Source of the DNA: Chroococcidiopsidaceae cyanobacterium CP_BM_RX_35
Lineage (GTDB): Bacteria; Cyanobacteriota; Cyanobacteriia; Cyanobacteriales; Chroococcidiopsidaceae
DNA length: 6,386 bases
Direction of reading: 5' to 3'
NCBI GenBank assembly: GCA_019242465.1
Contig: JAFAVL010000042.1
Coordinates: 1-6,386, forward strand
Positions within the stretch are counted from its first letter, which is position 1; each line of letters opens with the position of its first letter. Made by a program: the position numbers and the translations under genes. The notes beneath the pieces were generated by a model that worked only from the letters and a program-made list of their open reading frames with translations, did not search any database and was not told where the DNA came from. Below, piece after piece: positions 1-6,386 of this stretch.

Positions 1-153
1 GCGATCACTCTGACTGCCTATGCTGGGGAAATTAACCAGCAGCAGGCACTCGCAGCAGGCTTTCAAAGGCATGTTTCTAAGCCAGTAGAGCCAGGTAAGC
101 TAGTTGCTGCGATCGCCAGCCTGATTAGACGGGAAAGGAGCAGTAATCTATAA
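1..153 (+). CDS. C-terminal end of a response-regulator receiver domain protein (partial)
   Basis: Fifty codons followed by TAA form the final third of a CheY-like receiver domain; the gene begins outside the window. The fragment shows the conserved hydroxyl residue of beta-4 in ALTA-like context (T5 of ITLTAYAG), the alanine/glycine-rich helix 4 (QQQALAAGF) and the invariant Lys-Pro pair (K27-P28 in HVSKPVEP), then helix 5 (LVAAIASLI) and a short basic tail. The aspartate phosphoacceptor lies upstream and is not visible. In cyanobacteria this ending, with no output domain after the receiver, is most often the C-terminus of a hybrid histidine kinase, but a free-standing CheY-like protein is equally compatible. 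It contains a HIP1 site at 109-116. Its stop is separated from the convergent pgm stop by a single base. The domain call is firm; the full protein type is inference. Confidence 0.9.
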   Translation, partial: AITLTAYAGEINQQQALAAGFQRHVSKPVEPGKLVAAIASLIRRERSSNL

Positions 154-154
154 C

Positions 155-1863
<1,709 letters not shown>

Positions 1864-1963
1864 GAAAGCTGTAGAACAAAATAGAAATTAACATTCAGCC
1901 AGAAAGTCACCTATTTTTCTAAATTGGTAGGATTATTGCTGAACTAGGCAGGATTTTACAAAA

Positions 1964-1999
1964 ATGCTAGCTCAAGAGCTAGATTTCGACTGGTTATGA
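1964..1999 (+). CDS. Possible 11-codon leader frame overlapping the hppD start
   Basis: An ATG at 1964 opens a frame encoding MLAQELDFDWL whose TGA overlaps the hppD start as ATGA (1996-1999). Such an overlap can couple translation of a leader to the downstream gene. There is no clear Shine-Dalgarno site before it and the frame is very short, so this may be chance. It spans the dyad at 1967-1982. Confidence 0.15.
   Translation: MLAQELDFDWL
1967..1982. promoter_or_regulatory. Small perfect dyad just upstream of hppD
   Basis: CTAGCTC and GAGCTAG form a 7-bp perfect inverted repeat around a central AA, ending 13 bp before the hppD ATG. The spacing suits an operator for a dimeric repressor or a small hairpin over the ribosome entry region. 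No known regulator is recognised from the sequence. Confidence 0.25.
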
Positions 2000-3072
2000 A
2001 CATCAATCACGTTCACATCTATGTGGAAGATGCCAAGGCGTCATGTAACTGGTTTGTCAAACATTTAGGTTTTCAAGCTGTAGCTAGTGGCGTTAGCGGC
2101 GATCACACCTGCACCGAGGTAGTGAGCAACGGTCCTGTTTGCTTCGTTCTATCTTCACCATTAGCAGAAAGTAGCCCTGTCGCTCAGTTTCTGCGGCAGC
2201 ACCCACCTGGGATTGCAGACATAGCTTTTCGGGTTGCGGATGTCGCAGCGGTCATGAATCGGGCGATCGCGCAAGGAGCCACCGTCTTGCAACCGCTTCA
2301 GCAACATCAACAGGGTCAAGAATACCGTCTGTGGGGCAAAATTGCTGCTTGGGGTTCCCTTAGTCATACATTAGTGCAGCAGTCAGCTTTCACCCAACTT
2401 ACATTGCCTGGGATGGAAGCATCACTCCTCGCCTTTGATCAGTCCCAGCCGACATCCTATACATTCACAGGCATAGATCATGTGGTATTGAACGTAGCAA
2501 CTGGTGACTTAGAGCGTGCCGTTACCTGGTACAGAAACACCTTAGATTTTCAGTACCAGCAGACGTTTAAAATTCAAACCGATCACTCTGCCCTACACAG
2601 CCAAGTCTTGGTCTCAAAGCAAGGCAACGTACAATTTCCAATTAATGAACCAGCATCACCCAACTCTCAAATTCAAGAATTTCTTAATATTAATCGGGGA
2701 CCAGGAGTCCAGCATATTGCCTTGCAAACACCCGACATTGTGCAGACAATCGCGCAACTGCGCCAAAGAGGGCTACCTTTACTCCCAGTCTCCCCCAACT
2801 ACTACACCCAGCTACAGCAACGCCAAGGATTACCCTTATCAGCAGCACAATTGCAAGAAATTGCACAAGCGCAAATCTTAATAGATTGGGAGGACACCAC
2901 TCCTCAAGCCTTACTCCTACAGATCTTCTCTCAGCCCATCTTCAGACAACCGACCTTCTTCTTTGAATTCATCGAACGGCGGTTTCAAGCACAGGGTTTT
3001 GGGGAAGGCAACTTTCGCGCTTTATTTGAAGCAATCGAGCGCGAACAGCAAAAAAGAGGCAGTTTGGGGTAG
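1996..3072 (+). CDS. hppD: 4-Hydroxyphenylpyruvate dioxygenase
   Basis: This 358-residue Fe(II) enzyme of the VOC superfamily converts 4-hydroxyphenylpyruvate and O2 to homogentisate and CO2. In cyanobacteria homogentisate feeds tocopherol synthesis; plastoquinone is made by another route. Two VOC modules are visible: an N-terminal structural one (about 1-130, starting INHVHIYVED) and a C-terminal catalytic one (about 155-345). The facial triad is intact: His162 in GIDHVVLNV, His240 in GPGVQHIAL and Glu324 in TFFFEFIER. Other family hallmarks are FPINEPA (214-220), the GLPLLPVSPNYY stretch (259-270), and GFGEGNFRALFEAIE (334-348), which closes the active site. 4-Hydroxymandelate synthase is a close relative with the same triad, but the full length, the closing helix and the cyanobacterial setting favour HPPD. 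The ATG has no Shine-Dalgarno site; upstream the frame is open for about 16 codons without another ATG. It is divergent from pgm. Confidence 0.93.
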   Translation: MNINHVHIYVEDAKASCNWFVKHLGFQAVASGVSGDHTCTEVVSNGPVCFVLSSPLAESSPVAQFLRQHPPGIADIAFRVADVAAVMNRAIAQGATVLQPLQQHQQGQEYRLWGKIAAWGSLSHTLVQQSAFTQLTLPGMEASLLAFDQSQPTSYTFTGIDHVVLNVATGDLERAVTWYRNTLDFQYQQTFKIQTDHSALHSQVLVSKQGNVQFPINEPASPNSQIQEFLNINRGPGVQHIALQTPDIVQTIAQLRQRGLPLLPVSPNYYTQLQQRQGLPLSAAQLQEIAQAQILIDWEDTTPQALLLQIFSQPIFRQPTFFFEFIERRFQAQGFGEGNFRALFEAIEREQQKRGSLG

Positions 3073-3078
3073 AGAGCA

Positions 3079-3113
3079 GGGGGATAGGGGGGAGAGGGGG
3101 CAGGGGGCAGGGG
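3079..3113 (+). repeat. G-run cluster with G-quadruplex pattern in the hppD 3' region
   Basis: Five runs of 5, 6, 5, 5 and 4 guanines (3079-3083, 3087-3092, 3096-3100, 3103-3107, 3110-3113) are separated by only 2-3 bases (ATA, AGA, CA, CA). The block begins seven bases after the hppD stop and is G-rich on the transcribed-sense strand, so the mRNA could fold it. Related purine-rich G blocks occur in intergenic DNA of several cyanobacteria, so this may be a member of an interspersed family. Confidence 0.6.
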
Positions 3114-3151
3114 AGCATGGGAGTAGCAATGGATGCCTCTATGTCTCTCTC

Positions 3152-3268
3152 TTGAAAAGTTCTGAGCGGAGGAGGCCACCGCTCAGACTTTCCGCTGTGT
3201 TCTCAGCACACGCCAGTTCGCTCTTAGCGCGGGAACCCGCGCAAGCGACTGGCTCCTCTGCGGTTCAA
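3152..3268. repeat. Compound palindromic intergenic element (three adjacent hairpins)
   Basis: Three hairpins lie side by side. The first pairs 3156-3169 with 3179-3191, 13 base pairs with only T3160 bulged. The second is weak (TGTG 3196-3199 with CACA 3207-3210). The third is nested: 3212-3222 pairs with 3244-3253 with T3217 bulged, enclosing GCGCGGG (3227-3233) and CCCGCGC (3236-3242), a perfect 7-bp stem around AA. The outer ends are TTGAA and TTCAA. No T-run follows any stem, so it is not a classic intrinsic terminator. The GC-rich arms contrast with the AT-rich DNA after it (3265-3337). The form suggests a REP- or MITE-like interspersed element; copies elsewhere cannot be checked here. 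Boundaries are approximate. Confidence 0.55.
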
Positions 3269-3337
3269 ATCTTAAAATTGCCAGATATTAACTAATTGGG
3301 ATAGTCTTAAGAAAAATTAACTTCTACTCCCTACTTA

Positions 3338-4039
3338 ATGCTCAGACTCATTACCGACTTCGATGGACCCATCATCGATGTCTCGGAACGATATTACCGC
3401 GTCTACCAATTCTGCCTAGAAAAAATTCAACGCCCAGACCAAACAGTGCGATCACTGCCTAAAGTAGAATTTTGGCGCCTCAAGCGATCACGTGTCCCCG
3501 AACAGCAAATTGCGATGATTTCTGGTCTTGATGAAACACAAAGCAAACAGTTTGCTCAGTTGCGGCGTCAGACTGTCCATTCCCAACCTTACTTCAGCTA
3601 TGACGAGCTTGCTCCGGGTGCAGTAGACGCTTTAGAAAAAATCCAACGGGCGGGAGTTGATTTAGTCGTCATGACAATGCGCCGGGTCCAAGAACTCAAC
3701 TACGCCTTCGATCGCCATAATTTAGGCAGGTTTTTTCCCAAAAATCGGTGCTATTGCCTGAGCAACGACTATGTAAAAACTCGTGATGTTGATGACAAAC
3801 CTTTGCTAATGGAACGTGCTCTAGCCGAACTTCCTTCGGCTCAACACACCTGGATGGTTGGGGATACAGAAGCAGACATTATCACTGCGGAAAGTCACGG
3901 CATTGAGGTTATAGCAGTGCTATGTGGTATCCGTGATCGCGCTCAACTCGAACTTTATAAACCTGACTTAATCGTTCAAGATCTTAGTGAAGCTGTAGAT
4001 TTAGTTCTCCGACATCCCTCTTCCCCACAGGCTGGCTAG
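3338..4039 (+). CDS. HAD-superfamily hydrolase (probable phosphatase, subfamily IA-like)
   Basis: This 233-residue soluble protein has the four HAD motifs in order: motif I DFDGPIID with nucleophile Asp7 and acid/base Asp9; motif II VVMTM with Thr113; motif III Lys154 in DDKPLLM; and motif IV GDTEAD (175-180), giving the Mg2+-binding acidic residues. Residues about 15-90 are helical and would form a C1-type cap, as in phosphoglycolate phosphatase and related enzymes. The substrate cannot be read from the sequence; a small phosphorylated metabolite is likely from the family. The ATG is preceded by an AT-rich leader without a Shine-Dalgarno site. It follows hppD in the same direction but after 265 bp containing structured repeats, so common transcription is doubtful. 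It converges with the CPP1-like gene with 14 bp between stops. Confidence 0.85.
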   Translation: MLRLITDFDGPIIDVSERYYRVYQFCLEKIQRPDQTVRSLPKVEFWRLKRSRVPEQQIAMISGLDETQSKQFAQLRRQTVHSQPYFSYDELAPGAVDALEKIQRAGVDLVVMTMRRVQELNYAFDRHNLGRFFPKNRCYCLSNDYVKTRDVDDKPLLMERALAELPSAQHTWMVGDTEADIITAESHGIEVIAVLCGIRDRAQLELYKPDLIVQDLSEAVDLVLRHPSSPQAG

Positions 4040-4053
4040 ACGATATCAACTGC

Positions 4054-4683
4054 TTAATGGAGGAAGCTGCTAATTAGCCAAAGCAAGAAAAATGTCAGTA
4101 TTGTAGAAAACTGCTCTGTGGAGAGCGAAATCGTTCCTATTTGAGGTAGGAGCCAACTACCAAGCAGCCCTCCGACAATCAAGCCAAGTATTAAGCCTGA
4201 ACCAGTTAGTAGTAACGCGCGACCAAACTTTCGCTCTTTACGATTAAGAAAGTAAACGCTTAATGCAACCCCTAGAATCAGGGCTAGCTGCAAAACTTCG
4301 CGGTCTGCTGCCTCTCTATAAAATCCAAGCAGCCCGCTCAATCCGAAAAAGAATATACCGGGTAGTAAAACATCCGATAGACTTGGTCGGTCGAGTAGCT
4401 TTTGTAGCCAAGCAGGTGTCTTTTTAACAGGAGCGGAGCTTTCTTTGGCTGGTGCTTTAGAGAGTCGTTCAGCAAACCGAATCCCTTCTGGCACCTTAAT
4501 TTTACCCTCTTGACGCATACGTAGGCGCTCCATCAGGATTGCATCGTATGCTGCTTCGATCGCCTCTTTTCGCTTGGCATCTTCACCGTACTCTAACAAC
4601 AGGCGAGTACGAGCCTGCTGAATTTCATCAAACGTAGCGTCCTCTGCTACCCCAAGTTTTTCGTAAGGAGTTTGATCGATCAT
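4054..4683 (-). CDS. CPP1-like J-like-domain membrane protein
   Basis: This 209-residue protein fits the CPP1-like family (formerly DUF3353). Its N-terminus (about 5-60, PYEKLGVAEDATFDEIQQAR...IEAAYDAILMERL) resembles a J domain in helices I-III but has no HPD tripeptide, so it should not stimulate Hsp70 in the normal way. A basic, Ala/Pro/Ser-rich linker (about 72-98) leads to four hydrophobic segments near 104-121, 130-147, 155-178 and 189-208, ending in SSFLH. The plant homologue CPP1/CDF1 stabilises protochlorophyllide oxidoreductase at plastid membranes, so a thylakoid or plasma-membrane chaperone-like role in chlorophyll synthesis is the best inference. The ATG is fixed by an in-frame TGA six codons upstream with no other usual start between. 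The gene is divergent from the response regulator gene. Confidence 0.82.
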   Translation of the reverse strand: MIDQTPYEKLGVAEDATFDEIQQARTRLLLEYGEDAKRKEAIEAAYDAILMERLRMRQEGKIKVPEGIRFAERLSKAPAKESSAPVKKTPAWLQKLLDRPSLSDVLLPGIFFFGLSGLLGFYREAADREVLQLALILGVALSVYFLNRKERKFGRALLLTGSGLILGLIVGGLLGSWLLPQIGTISLSTEQFSTILTFFLLWLISSFLH

Positions 4684-4842
4684 GACAACCGCCTGCCTTC
4701 AGCCACAATCACTCTAACATATGCCAAGGACGCAGTGTATGCGGTAATTGGTAAGTGAGGGCAAGATTAGGAGGATTTAAGAGTCAGCCTCTTTGAGGGA
4801 AGTGTAAACAGCTATTGGCAATCCCTAGATCTCGAACGATAA

Positions 4843-4870
4843 TTGTCTAGAATGCTGACTACTTTACAAT
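4843..4870 (+). promoter_or_regulatory. Candidate sigma-70-type promoter for the response regulator gene
   Basis: TTGTCT (4843-4848) and TACAAT (4865-4870) match the -35 and -10 consensus at 4/6 and 5/6 positions with a 16-bp spacer. Transcription would start near 4877, giving a leader of about 105 bases. This is a pattern match only; nothing else in the 263-bp divergent spacer was clearly recognised. Confidence 0.3.
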
Positions 4871-4982
4871 CTGGACGACCAGATAAGCCGCACTCTCTAG
4901 CTCCATAGCTATTGCTACATCCAAACTTTACTGCCCATTTTCTCATTTGCCCGCCCGTAAACTTTCCTCATTGTGCAAAGTG

Positions 4983-5711
4983 ATGGCCATGGCTCTAGCC
5001 AAGATTCTTGTTGTTGATGACGATCCTTCTATCAGAAATTTAATCCAACGATTTTTGAGCAAGCAGAACTATCAGTTGGAGGCTGCCGAAGATGGCAAAA
5101 CTGCCCTTGCAGTGTTTGAGCGATTTAACCCAGACCTGGTGATTCTAGATGTCAATTTACCAGACGCGATCGGTTATAACCTCTGTCAAGATATGCAGAG
5201 CCGTACTGGTGTCTTCGTTCTTATGCTCACCAGCCGCGCTGATGAGGCAGACAAGATACAGGGCTTTTCTAAGGGTGCTGATGACTATCTCACCAAACCA
5301 TTCAGTTTAGGGGAGTTGGAAGTACGAGTAGGAGCAATCTTGAAGCGCCAACGACCTATCAATACAGTAGAAAGACAACGTCTAACTTTTGAAAAGCTGG
5401 TGATTGACCCAGAGCGACGAGAGGTGACACTCAACAACCAGCTAATTCCCCTAACCGCTCTTGAATTTGACCTCTTACGTTTTTTAGCAACCCATCCTGG
5501 TCGAGTTTGGCGGCGCTCGGAACTCATCCAAGAGGTTTGGGACTACGAATATGTAGGAGACCAGAGAGTTGTAGATGTGCATATCGGTCAAATTCGTAAG
5601 AAGATTGAGATAGATGTGACCCAACCCGTCTTGATTCAGACTGTACGCGGTGTCGGCTACAAATTTGAAGCTCCTGGTCATACCCAGCATCCTGGGAGTC
5701 TCCAACGATAA
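4983..5711 (+). CDS. OmpR/PhoB-family response regulator, DNA-binding
   Basis: This 242-residue transcription factor has a receiver domain (about 6-120) and a winged-helix DNA-binding domain (about 135-230). Phosphorylation residues are complete: acidic pair Asp12/Asp13 in VVDDDPS, phosphoacceptor Asp56 in VILDVNLP, Thr83 in MLTS and Lys105 in LTKPF. The C-terminal half has the OmpR signatures LTALEFDLLRFLATHPGRVW, the recognition-helix region VVDVHIGQIRKKI and the wing VRGVGYKFE. The start is uncertain: ATG at 4983 or 4989 leaves the usual short lead before beta-1, while a TTG at 4947 would add twelve residues of unlikely sequence. No Shine-Dalgarno site supports any of them. No histidine kinase is adjacent, so its partner and targets are unknown. 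It differs clearly from RpaB as I recall it; I cannot assign it to a named cyanobacterial regulator. Confidence 0.93.
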   Translation: MAMALAKILVVDDDPSIRNLIQRFLSKQNYQLEAAEDGKTALAVFERFNPDLVILDVNLPDAIGYNLCQDMQSRTGVFVLMLTSRADEADKIQGFSKGADDYLTKPFSLGELEVRVGAILKRQRPINTVERQRLTFEKLVIDPERREVTLNNQLIPLTALEFDLLRFLATHPGRVWRRSELIQEVWDYEYVGDQRVVDVHIGQIRKKIEIDVTQPVLIQTVRGVGYKFEAPGHTQHPGSLQR

Positions 5712-5718
5712 AGTAGGT

Positions 5719-5772
5719 GGGGTGGTAGGGAGAGTGTTTATCTAGATTGTGCTTTCTTCTCCCCATCTCCCC
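5719..5772. terminator. Imperfect inverted repeat between convergent genes, possible bidirectional terminator
   Basis: Positions 5719-5734 pair with 5757-5772 at 14 of 16 positions including two G-T pairs; mismatches are T5723/T5768 and A5727/C5764, and the loop is 22 bases. It lies eight bases after the response regulator stop and 43 bases before the DUF2811-like stop. No T-run follows on the + strand; in the - direction a weak ACTTTAT follows. It may serve both genes, but the missing U-tract weakens the call. Confidence 0.35.
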
Positions 5773-5815
5773 TAATGCTGGCTGAACTTGCTGAATTAGT
5801 CGCATGTATTACTGC

Positions 5816-6013
5816 TCAGCAATGGTGAAACAAGGCTTCTAGATATACTCTAGCTGCGCGGCGATCGCCATTGCCGTTTTGCAGTAAAAACAGTGACAGA
5901 GCAGCTGTGAACACTCGGTCTTGATCCCAGTCAGGATGAGTTTCTAAGTAGCTTTTGAGCGATTCGTGCAGTTCTTCTGGAATTTCGGTCAGGATACTAA
6001 CGCTAGCGTGCAT
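5816..6013 (-). CDS. DUF2811-like small cyanobacterial protein
   Basis: This 65-residue protein reads MHASVSILTEIPEELHESL onward, through SYLETHPDWDQDRVF and AALSLFLLQNG to a C-terminal RRAARVYLEALF. From memory this matches the cyanobacterial DUF2811 family in pattern and length. A beta strand followed by helices resembles the ribbon-helix-helix arrangement of small DNA-binding proteins, but this is inference and the function is unknown. The start is well fixed: ATG at 6011-6013 is preceded by GAGGAG (revcomp of 6021-6026) seven bases upstream; a longer reading from a TTG at 6037 would bury that site inside the gene. There is no signal peptide or membrane segment. It converges on the response regulator gene. 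Confidence 0.8.
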   Translation of the reverse strand: MHASVSILTEIPEELHESLKSYLETHPDWDQDRVFTAALSLFLLQNGNGDRRAARVYLEALFHHC

Positions 6014-6020
6014 GCAATAA

Positions 6021-6026
6021 CTCCTC
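6021..6026 (-). promoter_or_regulatory. Strong Shine-Dalgarno site for the DUF2811-like gene
   Basis: GAGGAG stands seven bases before the ATG on the - strand. It decides the start at 6013 over the upstream TTG and is the only strong ribosome binding site in the window. Confidence 0.75.
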
Positions 6027-6386
6027 TTCTTGAACAAACGGATACAACCTTACTGCCAGTGAATTCAATTTAAGCGTTACAGATACCTTCTTTGTCTTCG
6101 ATCGCACTGCAACAGCTTTGTCTGTTGTGCCCACCATAGATGAGTTGTCCAACAGACTTTAATAAAGTAGGTCGCATCATTGTCCGCCAAGAGGGGGTAG
6201 GGTTGTCAATGCTACGAAATGTTGCGACTGCCTTTATAAAGAAAACAGGTTTACGAAACAATCAGCTTTTTAGCCTAATTTTCTTTACATGTTTTTACAA
6301 AGTTGACCCGGTTTTGCCGTTTTCAGTTCACAGAGCAACAATCCACAGCTCTACTAGAAAACCATTACCTGCCGTCAGTGCCTGTG
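6027..6386. other. Intergenic stretch without a convincing gene
   Basis: Upstream of the DUF2811-like gene, 360 bases run to the window edge. The DNA from about 6230 to 6300 is AT-rich and promoter-like, with a HLR1-type site at 6284-6301 and TTGACC at 6303-6308. A + strand frame from ATG 6140 stays open for 82 codons to the edge, and a - strand frame 6072-6180 gives 36 codons from ATG; neither has a ribosome binding site or a recognisable sequence. The stretch probably holds the promoter of the DUF2811-like gene and possibly that of a + strand gene beyond the window. Confidence 0.5.
6284..6301 (+). promoter_or_regulatory. HLR1-like RpaB site near the right edge
   Basis: TTTACATG, two bases (TT), then TTTACAAA match the HLR1 pattern of two (G/T)TTACA(T/A)(T/A) repeats spaced by two bases at 15 of 16 positions. 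The direct-repeat orientation is +, so it could regulate a gene to the right of the window; a -35-like TTGACC follows at 6303, though no good -10 is found at 17 bp. It could also act on the DUF2811-like gene about 270 bp away on the other strand. Confidence 0.45.

Noticed and set aside
2963..3295. A 110-codon + strand frame overlapping the hppD end and the repeat block
   Set aside because: It is a shifted-frame shadow of hppD that continues through the G-rich and hairpin repeats; its translation is low-complexity.
4863..4870. A single TTTACAAT resembling half an HLR1 site
   Set aside because: No second repeat lies 10 bp on either side; it is better read as part of a -10 box.
4947..4982. Extension of the response regulator to a TTG start at 4947
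   Set aside because: The twelve extra residues are not typical of the family, and two ATG codons (4983, 4989) stand at the expected distance before the receiver domain.
5524..5805. A 93-codon - strand frame opposite the response regulator end
   Set aside because: It lies antisense to the conserved winged-helix domain and the inverted repeat, with no recognisable protein features.
6070..6261. A - strand 63-codon frame (TTG start) or 36 codons from ATG 6180
   Set aside because: The long form needs a TTG start without a Shine-Dalgarno site, and the sequence, including its Cys-Cys region, matches nothing I know. It overlaps the presumed promoter of the DUF2811-like gene.
6140..6386. An 82-codon + strand frame from ATG 6140 open to the window edge
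   Set aside because: It has no ribosome binding site, its translation is not recognisable, and it covers AT-rich promoter-like DNA with the HLR1-like site. An open run of this length is expected by chance somewhere in six frames.

Overview
The window looks like chromosomal DNA from a cyanobacterium. The HIP1 octamer GCGATCGC, typical of cyanobacterial genomes, occurs four times in 6.4 kb (positions 109, 941, 2263 and 5861), where chance predicts about 0.1. Several proteins are of cyanobacterial or plastid type: a membrane J-like CPP1-family protein, a DUF2811-like small protein, and a 4-hydroxyphenylpyruvate dioxygenase of the tocopherol branch. Most starts lack a Shine-Dalgarno site, also usual in this phylum. 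The genus cannot be fixed from the sequence alone.

Layout. Positions 1-153 hold the last 50 codons of a receiver-domain protein on the + strand. It ends one base away from the stop of pgm (155-1789, - strand), an alpha-D-glucose phosphoglucomutase. A 206-bp divergent spacer separates pgm from hppD (1996-3072, +). This spacer carries a close match to the HLR1 element bound by the redox/light regulator RpaB, oriented towards pgm, and a small dyad plus a 11-codon leader frame just before hppD. Downstream of hppD lies a 265-bp spacer with a G-quadruplex-type G-run cluster and a block of three adjacent hairpins resembling an interspersed palindromic repeat. Then come a HAD-family phosphatase (3338-4039, +) and, tail to tail after 14 bp, a CPP1-like membrane protein (4054-4683, -). 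A divergent spacer leads to an OmpR/PhoB-type response regulator (about 4983-5711, +). A long imperfect inverted repeat separates it from a 65-residue DUF2811-like protein (5816-6013, -), which has the only strong Shine-Dalgarno site in the window. The last 373 bases have no convincing gene but hold a second HLR1-like element.

How the parts relate. The genes do not form one operon; strands alternate and each seems to have its own promoter. Their functions nevertheless fit photosynthetic physiology: glycogen/sugar-phosphate interconversion (pgm), homogentisate for tocopherol (hppD), a chaperone-like partner of chlorophyll synthesis (CPP1-like), and two-component signalling. Two HLR1-like sites suggest that part of the region responds to light or redox state. 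No mobile element, CRISPR array, tRNA, rRNA or defence-like system was seen. The most unusual material is non-coding.
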